64,000 nucleotides of DNA from positions 50,905,676 to 50,969,675 of the forward strand of contig CM049311.1 of the NCBI GenBank assembly GCA_026874595.1. The letters are read 5' to 3'. Both the position numbers and the translations under genes were made by a program. The stretch is from Sipunculus nudus (Eukaryota > Annelida > Sipuncula > Golfingiida > Sipunculidae). Positions 45,367 through 60,300 of this stretch are shown in pieces. A model generated the notes under the pieces. That model did not search any database, was not told the DNA's origin, and saw nothing but the letters and a program-made list of their open reading frames with translations. Numbering within the stretch: the stretch's first letter is position 1; each line of letters starts with the position of its first letter.

Positions 45367-48209
45367 TAAGGCATGGACAACTGTGGCGCAAGGTTTCTTC
45401 ATCAAGATGGCGTCTAATTTTTGCTTATCTCAAGTTCTGTCTGACGTTATAGTAATATTAAATATTAAAGGGCATGGCCAATCTCATGACCCCAATTTAA
45501 ATATGTTATCCAATAACGCCTATCAATGTATATGCATAATATGAAAGAAATCTGTCCGTTAGTTTTTGACTTGTAATGCTCACAATACTATCAAGTGGCA
45601 TTATCGGGGTATTTTCAGTTTCCGGTACATGACAACCGTTGAACGCTACCCAAAATCTTCTGTCAACTTGATTTTTGGATCAATCCATGCAAGATTTCTT
45701 GAGATATTACGAATTCGTGTGATTTTCGCCAAAATTGAACTTATTTAAGGTCAAAGTAACTCTCCTAGTAAAGGTCACGACACCATTTTTAATAGGCTTT
45801 GTCCTCTCACCCATATCTATGCACATGACAAGTTTTGTAAAGATCCGTGAAATATTTTGTGTTATCGCGCAGCAAGATTTATCTACGGCGGGACCGTCAT
45901 AAAACCCTTGTATCCCCTAACTCTATCTGGGGATACAATTAGTGGCTGAAAGATGCCGCGATTACTAGTTTTCTCCCGAAAAAAAATAGGACGATCCAGG
46001 GGGCGCCATCGAAATTTCAAGCCAAATATCAGAATAATCCGAATGGGTTTCCTGTGACGTAACACCATTAAGCCTTTCTCGGAATTTCACTGCTGTGGGT
46101 CATTCAGTAATCGCCATCCTTGATCTATGCGTTGTAGGGAATCGACCAGTTCTTCGACGGATTGTGACGTGCTGATATGAAGATATCAGGGATTCGTTCC
46201 ATTCAATGAACAGGCCGTTGGTACATATTTTATGGCAACGTCATGGTGGATCTACATCATGCATTGTTATATTATTAAATCGTCCCACACAAAGAGTTCA
46301 CCAATTAGGCTTTTCTTTAGAGCAAAGTAATAAAGCTTTCCCTGCTAAAACCTGGCAGGACTTAAAAGAAAGAGCTGAAGCATAGCTGTACTGGATATTT
46401 TCCTTATGATTTCTAATTGGCCTTTATCACAAACTGCAAATTAAGTTTACAGTAATAAATTAAAATATCAAATTTTCAATAAAGGAGCTGTAAATTCGAA
46501 CTTACTGGGTGCACATGGATTAACATCAGCCTACTTTTAGCAGTATAATTATTCTTATCTCCATTTTATGACTTCACTGTACAGGATGGCCAACAAGTCG
46601 GGCTGTTAACGTAACCCCTGAAAGCAATTCATTTTATTTTAAATATCTGTAATGTGCATGAACTCCATTCAGATCAGTATTCTAAATGAATGGTGAACAC
46701 AAAACACCTCAGATCCGTATAAACCTACCTTAATCAACCAGACCCTGTTGAAGTGTAAAGGGAATGACAATGAAATACCAATACATGAAACCAAACAAGT
46801 TTCAGTGCTATATTCAGCTAAATGTATACAACTTGAAACTGCAATCCCAATATTCATTTATTCTTGTCATGAAAAAGTGGGTCATCTACCCCAAATATGG
46901 AGTGAATTATCTATAATTATGTACATTGACAAAAAACTGAGTGATTAATACAGCATCTTTGAAAAAGTAACATACAAAGTAATTAACAGACTTATACTGA
47001 CAAAGTATTTGCTTGACTATATCACTGATAAGTAACAAAGTTTTTTCTGTAACAGAAATACACTTAACTGCTATTCTGCTACAGCAAATACTGTTACAAG
47101 AATTTGATGCAATAAAGTGATGCGTGAAGATGGAGTAAGCTGTATTCTTTTACATAACTGGAGGCGTATCTGTAAGTTACATATATGGAATGAAACATGA
47201 CAACTATGATACACATGATTTTTTTTATAACTGAATACCATAAACTTTATATATACAGCAGATACCTTATTAAGGTAATATTATGTGACAACTACTGTCA
47301 CTAAGCGTCAGGCAGCTTAACTTGGCAAAACCTTAATGATATATTCACAGGTTTACAATGCATAGTCTTTGAGCCAAAAAATCAAGCTGATGCTGAAGTA
47401 ACGCGCACATATTTCAGTCAAACTAACGGCCACCTCACCCCCCCAAATACATTGTCTGTTTAGATGTTTGGAAACAAAGGCAAATTCAGATAGCACCTTG
47501 TGATTTATAATGAGACAACCTTGAAATGTAGTTCAGATGAAAAAAATAAACATAGTCCAAACTTGAAACGAACAATAAAAAAACAACAAAAAACAATACC
47601 TTTGCAAACCTACTCTGCTATAGTGCTATTTCAATTCCCTTGATAAGTTTATATAATACTGCATCATACAGGCGGCACAGCATTTCCCCAATTCAGTTAA
47701 ATACTGACAATTTATGAAGTATTAGGAGAAAATGCAGTTCTAACAGAAAATATCACAAGCAGATGTTGAATTTTCTGATGGTAATGTTAAACGGTAGTGA
47801 TGAACTAATGATACGCAGCACAGGTCAAGGTCCACAATTTATATGTATGCCAGGTTACAATGGATATTTAATTCAAATATATTCACACAAATTTACTTTT
47901 ACCTGAAAAATAAAAATGCACATATGCTTAGGGTTCTTTATGGTTAACAAACAGATACATACTAAACTCTTCTTACATTTAACAAACTGATCATTTCATA
48001 TTAAACAGTGGACCATGCACCGTGACTTATTTACAGACAAACAATTTCTGAGTGAACAGATTCATTTACATGTCACTATTATCCAATGTGGCTTACTGTT
48101 ATTCATCCTGTAATAAAAACACATTATCATTTTCATCTGTAGCCGATACTGACAGTTTATCCTTAACAAAAGCATTTATTTTACACTTGTTTTATACACT
48201 GTGCTGTGT
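45367..48209. other. 3' flank and 3' UTR of NOLC1
   Basis: The part just below 48209 is the expected 3' UTR of NOLC1 (minus). No other gene, RNA or tandem repeat was recognised across this stretch. Confidence 0.5.
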
Positions 48210-48368
48210 TCAGTCAGAATCAAATTTAACAGAACACACGTTCATTTCTATGGGTCCGCCTCGGTAGCTGCCTCTCTTCTTCTTTGTCTTCTCGTGTCGG
48301 AAGCTTTTTCCCTGCGTAAACTTGAGATCCTTGTTGGCCTTCTCACCCCATGATCCTTTGGACCCTGC
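48210..48368 (-). CDS. NOLC1: NOLC1 terminal exon
   Basis: A 159-nt exon with acceptor ctccag. It encodes [20 protein letters not shown], then [20 protein letters not shown] and [12 protein letters not shown], with TGA at 48210-48212. The near-invariant [19 protein letters not shown] identifies the gene family unambiguously. Confidence 0.95.
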   Translation of the reverse strand, partial: AGSKGSWGEKANKDLKFTQGKSFRHEKTKKKRGSYRGGPIEMNVCSVKFDSD

Positions 48369-51300
48369 CTGGAGAGACACCAAATATTGTTCCTATGCTA
48401 TAAAACATGTGGCATTTGAATGGAGATCAACTATCTTATGAAGCAGCAGTCTTTGGTTCCAGCACACTGAGCTGACTGGCAACTGGTGCAACCTCCAAAC
48501 TGTCCAGCCTTTGCAGCCTCACTTGCAGCTGGAGGTTCTATTAAAACATAACGAGATGGCAATTATCGCTGGACTTGCTTGTATGCCTTAACTAATGCTG
48601 CATGCCTTATCTGGGCTGAAATATTACAAGCACCAGTTTTTTCAGTGTAAGTGCATGTGATCAGTGCACTTACCATAAAAGACTGTAACATGCATAGGTT
48701 ACTAATGATAATTGATGAATATTTGTAAGAATCAAATTTTTTGTATATTTTCAAATGGTTAGTTATCTTCCAATCAGGAACAAAGGTTTCATCTTAAATA
48801 ACAGTCATGGCTTTCATTATATTTTTATTAGTTACATATAAATGTATGTATTGGCATGATGAATCGTGTTCACATCAGGAAGGTTGTGAATCATCTATAA
48901 TTCATAAAAGACCTCAACACTTTTTCATCACTTGTGATGTACAGCCATCATATCAATACATACGTGTGTATACATAAGGTGTCTACAGAGTCACTTTCAA
49001 GTGTCAGAGAGATGTCAAAGTCTAAAGTGACAATGTTAATGATATTTTCTGTGGCTCCATGACAAAAGACAGTACATCTGATTGCATTCTACATCTGAAT
49101 AGACATGAGTTCCTACACTGAAATGCACTTCCTGAATCTGCAATTTGAACCTGCAGTTCATTAGTAATATTATTACAGTTAGCCACAAAAATAAAATTCA
49201 TTGGTGGTGTTCCTGGATATACATCACGGACTGTTAGAGAGGCAGTAGAAGACACAGAAGGTGCCAGTGAATCTGGTGCACAAGAACAAAATCCCTAACA
49301 GCATGGTGTTTTAGTGCAATGATCATTTGAGCCACCTTTTAAAGGAAAACACTAATGGTCTCCCATCCTAAACTATTTATCTTAGCAATTTTAAATGTCA
49401 TGCACATGTATTATATAAAAACTCCACCACTCGTTTATAACCCTTTTAAACTGAACCACTTCTGACAAATTTTACAACTATAAATCAGTGCTACTAGAGA
49501 AAAAGAGAAAAAAAGAAAAAGTACCAGGCCTTCCAAAGGTAAATAACTGAAGTAGTTTTCTTTGGAATAAATAGTGTAAAGAGCCAAATTAGTGGCAGTT
49601 CACCAATTTTTATCACCAACTGAATAAGGATGTGCTTCGCATACTAAGTATGTGTATGTGTTTAACTCCAAAAGTTAGAAACCTTTTACCGGTACATACA
49701 TATTGCATATACCCCTGCATAAAGATAAGGGAATTTTCCACACATTGTGACATAACCTGGGCATCTGCACACAAAACAATAGCGAAGCATCCCATTCTTG
49801 TTCTGATGACACTATTTAGGCAGAAAATTGTATTTATCAAAATACTTTCACTTAAAAAAGTTAAAGAGAAAAGGTCTTCTAAAAACAGAAAAAAAGAAAG
49901 TAAATTAGTAGTAATTAGCTTAGTTTTCAGTCAATCTTCTTTTTAAAAAGAGTGATTTGGCAGGCCTGAGTTACTTTAAATATTTTACCCGACAAGTTTT
50001 CATCAAACTGTCATTTACACACTATCCTCTGTGCACTTGTCATCATGACTCTTCCACTTCTGTTAAAATGTCCAAAAAATTATTCTTTTCAAAATTTTAT
50101 GACTTTATTAAAATGTGGTGTGTATACTGACTGTCAATAAAGGGCTACAGATCTAAATTACCTTTGCTTCAAAGGAGTTATCAGCAAATTTTTGGTTCAC
50201 TATTACTTCTTCTGCTTTCACTCTTCTGAAAGGTTCCTTTGGTGTTCTCTTCTGTAATGTACAAATACATACATGTTATTATCTATAATTAGGATGCACG
50301 GTCAGATTTTATTACAGAAAATCTTGGTATATACTGTTTGGCCATCACAAGGGACCCATGGGTCACGGCGCTCAGCTTATCATGATTGGATTATTAAATG
50401 TTTCTCCACTGTGATACTATATCAAGTCGATAAAGCTTATGAATATCATGGACATGTTGGGCTATTATAAAGGAATGTAATGTAATATGTGAGTTAATGA
50501 TAAATGAAATTACCTGACTGATGGATTAATAAAGTCAAATATAGTGGTTTATTTTTTATTTATTTAGGAGGGGTTGAAAATTGTGATATATTTGAGCAAA
50601 TATGAATGCAATGACAGCAGTAATATGCAGTAGTAGAATGATGATAAGGCTATTTGTTGAAGGATCTAAAGTGTATGGTAGTCTGCAAGCTTTCAATTTG
50701 ACAGATATGATGTTATGATTAACTATGCTGATGAAGTGATTTATGAATTTGTGATTGTATGACACAATATCTCTTTAGTCTTGACAAGGTACATTATTGT
50801 GATGCCCACTATGTCTACATATTACACAATATTGACATAATTTCTGGCATGTACATAAGTACCTATGGATGAATAGTTATACAAAATATTAAAGTATGAA
50901 TATATTTGATTCATCTTGTTCTTGCTTACTGAGGCTGACTTTGGGATGGGGTTCGGAGAAGGGTAAAGTGAGGGCGGCACGAAGGTGGATGTAGAAATAT
51001 TCTATTGTAATGTTTTTCATTTATATAAGAATATGAAAAGCTAAGAGGAAAGGGGCCCTCCTACTTGGTTATAGTAAAGTTCTAAATATATGATTGTAAA
51101 CTAATACTCTGACAAGACTGTCATGAAGAAAAACAGTAAAAGTTTTGAGATACTGTGATGCATATGGAAATTTACAGATGGACAGGCAAGTTGACAGAAC
51201 GGACTAATACCTTTATTTCACTTTCAAGGGAATAATGCATTTAAGTTTATATATAATCCTATTTTTTTAAGCATATCCACTTTTTCCATTAAGAAGTTTT

Positions 51301-54300
51301 TATCTGAATAATTTTTTTATTTACAGGTTTTAAACATTTTTAATAAAAAAACCTGAAAATGTAAGTTAAAATATTAGAATTGTTGCAATCATTATATATA
51401 CAGAGTAAAAAACTGAAACTAAAAGTTAAAATATTAGAATTGTTGCAAAAGTTGCAATCATCATATATCCAGAGTGTAGCTCATATTGGGTCATATTATG
51501 CATACACATATATTTTATTATTTTTAAATCATAAATGTTTTAACTGAATTTAAAAGAAAATAATGCCACAACATGGCTTCTACAAGAGTATTCCTTGAAT
51601 CACTATTAAAAAGTTTTGCACACTGGAGTTTTCAGTACATGCTTAATTTTATTCACCAAATTAAAATAAAAGATTCAATAAATTTGATAAAATAAAACAT
51701 CTTTTCAAATAAAGTATACACACTGTTATTTGAATGAGGGACAAGCAATATCATTGTGCTAATTACTATTCCAGTTTTAATTTATTACTGGAATTAATAG
51801 TCAATTTCACACCTGGTGAAGTTTTTACTCCTCTGAAGTAAGGAATTACTTATCTCATGAACATCCACACTTTCATAGCAATACACCACTTTGTGGACAC
51901 AATTAAATGTACACTTTAATCATTGTAACCCTGGTGGTACAATACAAAATCTAAAATGTAGCATAGCCTAGAATAAGAATGAATCAAATACAGAAAATAA
52001 TTACATTCATCTAGTTTATGCACCATCTGGGGGGGGGGGGGGGGGGGAGTGCAGGGCAGAGGGGAAGCCTGCTGGTAGTGGCCAAGCTGACCCAAAGCAA
52101 GCTGCCTGGGGTGGGTTACATAATGCAAGTGAAGGCTGTACTACTAGGTGGGCTAGATATAAACAACACTTGACATGGTGTATGAAAACATGAATAAAAG
52201 CTATTCTTTCCAATCAATTTCTTTGAAATTTCAGATTTTAAAAGATTAAATCCTTATGTATATATGCTGTGAAAATTAAATCAACAGTGCCAAAGTTGGA
52301 CAAAATTTAAGGTATTGATTTTTTATTTATGCTAATAACTTGAAAAATTTGCAAAATTCAGATCTAAATTTGGGTAAACAATTGAATCTTGATTAAATAA
52401 AGTTATATTCCTGAAAAAAAAGTATCTAGGTTCAGCAATTCTCATGTTAGGTGAGTAAATATATTTCCTGATTTTTTTAAAAATTGCATTATGTTTTGGC
52501 CCATAACTTCAAAATAATACCCAATACTGACCTAATTTTTGGTATGTTCATAGAAAATGTATGAAAGAATGTGAATACTAAATACAATCAAAAACAGATA
52601 AGTGGTTTTGATATTAGGCAGCCTTGAAGTGTAACAATGGCTTTTTTTTATGGAAAACAAGAGTTTTTTTCCCTTAATATCTCGAAGAAACGAAGTCCTA
52701 ATGACCCAATTTTTGGTATGGTAGGAGATTTTGGGGACATCTAAAATTATGCCAACAGCCTGGGGAGCATAGAGATGTGCACTGAATGACCTACAGACAT
52801 CAAAGTGGACTGCTTGACAATGTAAGAGAATACAAAAGAGCCTCCAAAAAAATTCAATAACTAGCCTAGTTTTGCAGCTTATATTTTCAAATTTCATATG
52901 TTAACAGATTAAATCCTTATGTATACATGCTGTGAAAATTAAATCCACAGTACTTACAGGAAAAAAACGTGCTGTGGCCAAAGTTGGGCAAAATTTAAGG
53001 TACCAATTTTATATTTTTGCCAATATTTTAAAAAAATTTAACAGATTTTGATATAATTTTTGGTATACAATTAAATTTTGATAAATTAAAGTTGTATTAC
53101 TGGACAAAAGTCCCTACCTTTAACACTTTTGGTCTTAAGTGACGAAATATCTTCCTGATTTTTTTACAAAGTCCATTATGTTTGGGCCCATAACTTTTTT
53201 AAATTTTATAATACTGACTTAATATCTGGCATGTACATAGAAACTATATAGAGGAATATTTATGGTAAATATGAACAAAACCAGATGAGAGGTTTGATAT
53301 AAGCCAGTCCTGAAGTGTAAAATAGATTTCTAATAAAAAATTGAGGTTTTTCCTTAATATCTCGAAAGAACGAAGTCCTATTGACCCAATTTTTGGCATG
53401 GTAGGAGATTTTGGGGACATCTAACTGTATGCCAAATTTCAGATTCCTAGGTCCAATGGTGTCGAAACGTGCCAGTCTTACGGACGGACATCCAGACGGA
53501 CAGACGGATGGACAGACAGACGGACGGACAACGGACAATGGACCACGACTATAGCTCAGATGACTTATAGTCAGCTGAGCTAAAAATCAATGGTTTCAAA
53601 ATCAAACCTGGATACTGGCCATTTGCCAGAGATGTGAATTTTCTGATCTGTTAAAATCAAAGCTTGTGTTTACATTTGGGCTGTGCCTTCCTACTTGTGC
53701 TCGTCTTTTAATGCCTACTCAGTACTGTGTACTTTGTATGTGCACTAATTTACCTGGTGTGAGAGTGTTGTTGTTTGTTTGTCAATTCTCTTTGTGTGAG
53801 TCAAACAGACATCTGATGAACAATATCATGGATTTTAATTAAATGTTACAAGTACTTAAGTAATGTTAAAATTGGTTGACCTCTACTGACCCATAATTGT
53901 TTGTTTAGAGGAATGAACTTTCAGACCATATATAGACTAGAACATAATCTTAACCAATATCTAGGCCTACATTCAGGCAAATAATGTCATAATTCTATAA
54001 CCAACATATCTACACAGTACCTTAGGAATTAAGTTTTTAGTATATACCGACTCTTCTCAAGCTTGTTTGCAAAATGTATATAAAAGCACCCATTTCCTCA
54101 TCACAAAGCTTGAGTTAGGTGTAAAAGTTTGTGTTTGATAACACTGAGAAGGTCATTCATCAGATCAATAGCATCAGACCAATTATAATCCATCAGCCCA
54201 TCATTAGTATACATCTATAATAGATTAAATTTTGGGAATTAAAGTTGGCAGAAATAACTTTCAGTTTTACTGTTTCTGCAGCAATGTCACCAGTAGGGGT

Positions 54301-57300
54301 TATAACATGATCATGTGTCAATGTACAGAGAGCAATTTGAAATGTCACAGAGGAAAATGACACCATCCCACCAACAACAATACATCTGCATACACTAAAG
54401 TATGTTTTGTATATAAACAAGGGTGAAAATTATTACAATAAGAGGGCTTTTTGAGACACATTTTCCATTAAAACAATGCAGGGCACCATCCTTGCATCAT
54501 GCAGGGCATAATTCCCCAGAGGCTGTTTACATTTAATTCAAATCTCTTCCCATTAGGGATTGTGGAGACAGCCATGACTACTTTTCTTGACAGTCAAACT
54601 TCAAAATCAAAATTCAAAGCCCTTCTTTCTACATTTAACAAATGCATGCTTACCAGATGTTACTCATTTCATTGATGAAGTATTACAAAATTTTCATGTG
54701 TATCTAATTTCCCTTGAACAACTGATCAAATATGTTACAATGGCCTAAATATACTCTCTTCATGTTCACTGAATTAAAACTACACCATTAGTGTATTTAG
54801 AAGCCTCAGGTTATTGAATTAAAGCCAGTCATTAATTGAATCAGGCATGAAATAATCAATTAATTGAAATTATTGCATTTTCATATCTTTTTGTCCTCTA
54901 GCTCTTTACCTTACCTAGGAACAGATAAAGTGCATACATGATGAGGTACCACTGTTATTTAACAAAGAAAGTCACTTTATATCCTTTAACAGATGTTAGC
55001 ACAATAATGGATTAGAAGATTTAAATATTATATATCTCCATAAATTCTAAGGTATATAATAATCTTAATCTTATAGCACCATATGGTATGAAATAGATAT
55101 ACATCTCTGACAGAATATTCTAACTGCACACAATAATCAAATCAAGAATTAAATCAAAAGGCAATAACAGAAAATCAAATTTAATCACAGACCCCTTAGC
55201 AATTCACAGGCCTAGTTATTAGTTTCACATTGATGGATGTACTTGTATGATGAATCATGTGCACACATCAGGAAGGGTTGGGAATCAGCTTAAATTCATA
55301 AAAGACCTCAACACATTTCTCATCAAGTGTAATGTACAGCCATCATACCAGTACATGTATGTGTATATGGCGTGTCTGTAAGAGTGGGGTTTAAAAGAAA
55401 ATGAATATTGATGAGTACCTTTTTAGAGTACTCAGTACTTGCACTTTCTTAAAAAAACAAAAGTACTCTGCCTAGTACTCGAGTACTTTAAATGAATCAA
55501 ACAAGTATTTTCATAAGTACTTTTGAATGCTTTTAAAAATTTAAATTACAACTCTCTCATTAAATGAATGCTGCACAAATAAAACTACAGTACAGCGATT
55601 GCCTGCCTTACCCAGTCAGTTGGTCTCTGCAAATAATGGAGCCACAAATAACTATTAAGAGGAGACTGTTAGTACCCAGGCTAGAGTAGCGAGCTAAACC
55701 CAGTATGCAAACCCCTGTTGAGTCATACTGTTCTGAGTGTGACGGGCAGTAGGCAACCAGGGTTTACAATTTTTTTTCATGATACCTGTATATCAGTTTA
55801 TTTGACCCCAAACTCTAGAAACCATACAGAATGATTTTCATTTTTGTAGTTCTTTGTGCTTTCTACTTCTATTTAGCTTGACAGAATAACTGTTAAATTA
55901 CCTTGGATGAACCCCCTGCTGTGTTTTGTCCTGCTGATGGTGTCCCATTGACAACTGGCTGAAAAATAAAACCAAAACTTTTTCATAATGAACCAGTCAA
56001 GATGTATAACCAATAATGAGCGTAAGCCAACTAAAATTTATTTGATACCATGACAGCTTCCACAATTTTCTCCAGATAAGCTTGTAAGATTCATGACAAA
56101 AGCCATGACAGAGATCAGTACTGGAAAGGCTAATCAGTGAATATGTCATAAAAGACCTCAACATTATCCTTATCACTTCTCTGTACATATATTTCAAGTG
56201 TTCCTTAATTCATCTGGTTTTGCTGGGCCTGCTTTCATGGAGCACATTTTCCCATGATGGATTTCATTTAGATTTTTTCCCTTCATAATCAGTTTCTTGT
56301 TGTTAAATCTGCAGGATAATGGAACATATATAAAGGAATGTGAACCTACTTTATACTATAAACAATGGTCTGAATTGAAATTTTATCATTTAAGAGTTTG
56401 CTAATGATAACATTTCTTAAATGGAGCAGTAAGGTACCAGCAACCTGAACATAATGATTATTTTAACTGCTGACCAGACTGGATGTCCAAGAATCATATA
56501 AATTAATTTGGTATTAAAACATTTGTTTTATAATTCATAGTACCCCACCACATTTTTCAAAAGCTGGGTATCATTAGCCTGTCCATATTTAATTTCTGTA
56601 TATCCCCCACCCACTCATTTGATCCGAACATTCTTGAACCTTGACCAACTACCTATTGGAATTACACAGCAAACCGTGCAGTTGAAAGCAAGTATTTAAT
56701 GGAAAGAGTTACAGTACTGAGCAAATCAAGGATGACCACTGTGTAAGTAGTGTATTGGCAGTTTAGAATTTGTTTTCCAGATGAAGATGATTGGGCACTC
56801 ACCTTTGGCGCACTCTTTCCATTTACAAGTCCTTTGTTATCTTCTTCCTCACTTCCTGAAGAATCAGAATCTGAGGACTTCCCAACATTTTTGCTGGCTG
56901 ACGCAGGTGTTGCAGGCTTTAACACAGAATTTGAAGTTTTCACTGGTGCCTCCTCATCTGATGACGATCCTGATTCTGAACTGCTGTCTGCAGCTTTTTT
57001 GCCTGGTGTTCCTTTACTGGAAGGAGTATTAGGTTTAGACACAGACTTTTGTGGTGTTTTCTTTGGAGGTTCATCCTCCGATTCTGAATCACTTGAATCT
57101 GAACTACTGTCTGACTGTTTCACTGTCTTTTTGCCAGGTGTTACTTTACTAGAGGGGGTATTAGGTTTGGATACTGGCTTTTGTGGAGTTTTCTTTGGAG
57201 GTTCATCCTCCGATTCTGAATCAGTTGAATCTGAGCTACTGTCAGACTGTTTCGCTGTCTTTTTGCCAGGTGTAACTTTAGTAGAGGGGGTATTAGCTTT

Positions 57301-60300
57301 GGATACTGGCTTTTGTGGAGTTTTCTTTGGAGGTTCATCCTCCGATTCTGAATCACTTAAATCTGAACTGCTATCTGACTGTTTCGCAGTCTTTTTGCCA
57401 GGCGATACTTTACTTGAGGGGGTATTAGCTTTGGATACTGGCTTTTGTGGAGTTTTCTTTGGAGGTTCATCCTCCGATTCTGAATCACTTGAATCTGAAC
57501 TGCTATCTGACTGTTTCGCTGTCTTTTTCCCAGGTGTTACTTTACTAGAGGGGGTTTTAGGTTTGGATACTGGCTTTTGTGGTGTTTTCTTTGGAGGTTC
57601 ATCCTCCGACTCAGAATCACTTGAATCTGAGCTACTGTCAGTGTCTTTCTTGGCCACAGGTTTGGGTGCTTTGACTTCCGGAGATTTTGCAGCAACTTTC
57701 TTTGTAGGCTCATCATCTGATTCAGATTCAGATCCTGAAGAACTACTTTCAGACTTCTCTTTAGCTTTGTTCACTTTCTTTGATACAGGTGTGGCTACCT
57801 TCTTTTTTACTGGAGCTGAGGTAGAATCAGATTCAGAATCACTGCTGCTACTGCTGTCATCTTTCTTCCTTTTGGCACTAGCAGTAGGTAGATCCTTTTT
57901 GGTACCTACTTTAGGAATGCCCTTTTTAGGTTGGACATCATCATCAGACTCTGAAGATGATGAAGAGTCAGAGCTGCTTTCTTCCTTGGTCCCCTTTTTA
58001 GAAGTAGGCACAGATTTTTTAACATTAGAGGTGACACTTTTCTTCGGTTTATCATCTTCAGATTCTGAAGAACTAGAGCTACTCCCCTTATTTACAGCTG
58101 CCTTTCTAACTGGACCTGTATTTTTGGCTGGTGTTTTAGCTTTAGATGTTGTGTCTTCATCTTCTGAACTTGACGATGAACTGGAGTCTGAGCTTGCAGC
58201 TTTTTTAGCAGGCTGTTTTACTGATGGTGGTGTTACTTTTGGTGCTGGTTTCTTCGCTGGTGTTTCATCCTCTGAACTCTCATCAGAAGAATCAGATGAA
58301 TCTGAATCATCCTTCTTCACAGGAGCCTTCACTTTGGCCTTTACAGGTTTCTTTACTGCAGCAGTCTTTTTACTTGCCTGTTCATCTTCAGAGTCAGATG
58401 AATCTTCAGATGAGTCTGAGGTCTCGGAGTCTTCTTTATTAACAACTGGCTTTTTAGATGCAGCTGCAGGGGCTTTCTTAGCAGGCACTTTTTCCTCTTC
58501 ATCTGATGAATCTGAAGAGCTAGATTCTGAGCTTTCTTTCTTTTTCATAGTTTTAGCTGGTGTGTTTCTGGCAGGAGCAGCCTTGTTTGGAACAGTTTTT
58601 TTAGGAGCTTCATCTTCAGAGTCTGATGAATCAGAAGAATCTGAGCTACTTTCTTGTTTCTTGGCTGTCACATTCTTTGCTGCCACCTTGGTCCCTTTCT
58701 TTTGAAAAGACTTTTGCGCTTCCTCTTCAGAGTCTGAGGATTCACTGTCTGAGCTGCTGGAGCTGTCCTTGGTGGCAGCAGCTTTCTTTGCTGCTGCAGG
58801 TTTTGTGACAGGTTTGGCTGTTTTCTTTTCAGATTCAGTGTCACTGCTGTCTGAGTCCGAGGAAGTCTCAGCTTTAGCCTTCTTGGCAGCAGGTTTAGTG
58901 GGAGCAACAGCTTTCTTTGTGGGTCCTTTCTTATCTTCCTCATCTGATGAGGAGTCTGATGAACCTGCAACATAATAAATCAATGCATATATTCATTAAT
59001 GTTCAACCACATACATTTAATTAAAAAATATATATAGTAAAACCTCCTTTTTTGCTGAGAGTATTTTCCATTGAAAGTGAACTGCCTGACATAAATACAT
59101 AAAAGAATATTGTCACTTCAACAATCTGACCTTCCACTTAAAACTGTTGTACTTTTTCTGTACAGATGTTTATACAGAAAAGCAGTTTTAATCAAAATAT
59201 GAAGCCCAGCTCATCTGTACTGGTTATTACCATGTTAATATTGGAAGTATACTACTGAAACATTTTTCAACAAATCGGCCTAGGATACCTGTTCATTAAA
59301 CTCTGCTTATATTTTGTCAGCATGAGCCTTTAGGCCAAGACATCAAATGAAGTCCAGCAAAAAATGCATTTGACAGCTTGGCATGCTGTCATGTTGCAAC
59401 CATTTTGTTTCTTTTTGGTTTTGCCTCACTTTGTATATATTGTATTTTTTCTTATAATGATTTAGATAGGAGAAAAATGTTTTCTTACTGCTGGAACATA
59501 AGCACAGAATATGAAACTATATAATTTACCACTCACTGGAACTCTGATGTGCCCTCTTGCCTCCAGGTGTCACCAGTTTTGCTGCCGATTTCTTGGGGGC
59601 TTCATCCTCTGAGTCACTGTTAGTGTAATTTTACACAATATAAATCTACGTTTATAACAATAGATTATTTTATTAACTATGTGCAGGATATGAAAAAAAG
59701 AAACACCTATGAATTATCCATGGTCAAAAGCCTAAACACACAAAAGAAATTGTAAACAAGTGGCCCATAGACCAATATGCTCAGCATAATCTGACACATT
59801 TCTCATGGTCATAGTACAGGTAAAAGATTTTCTTATGGAACCTAGTTGCAGGTACAGGTACTATTAATTTTAGATCAATTGAAAGACATCTTGACTTAAG
59901 ATAACTATATACATCTTATCTGTAAGCAAGTCAACATGTCCATTTCCAATAACATACATGTACCTGGAGTACATTACATCAAAAATATTCCAGGTACCTC
60001 CAACTCATGACAGCCAGGTACATGTACAGTTACTTCTGAACTATGTACCAAATAAAAGTATGCACAGTATATGGACCCACCCCGACAGGGACTCAGTTTG
60101 GGGGTTAAAATTAGCTTCCTTCTCTGCATATAAAGTCTGAACATCGGTGACACCATTTCATAATATACTGCAATCATGCCTCCCAAACAATTCAGAATTC
60201 TGATATGATTCTGTTAAAGTTATTTGCCAGGAGGGTGATGAGTGATAACATTTAAATATTTAAAACCAAGACAACAGATTACTCTTACTTTCAGCATGCT

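Larger units (their letters stand above)
50252..55901 (-). other. NOLC1 intron with a large dispersed element
   Basis: A 5.65-kb intron. The GCTCAGCT-family element fills 50347-53581. The rest (53582-55901) is AT-rich with the second 160-bp repeat copy; no exon was recognised. Confidence 0.65.

Noticed and set aside
56750-58705. 651-codon plus-strand open frame
   Set aside because: It is the exact antisense of the NOLC1 phospho-repeat exon; Ser and Glu codons leave the reverse strand stop-free, and the peptide ([15 protein letters not shown]-like) has no independent features.
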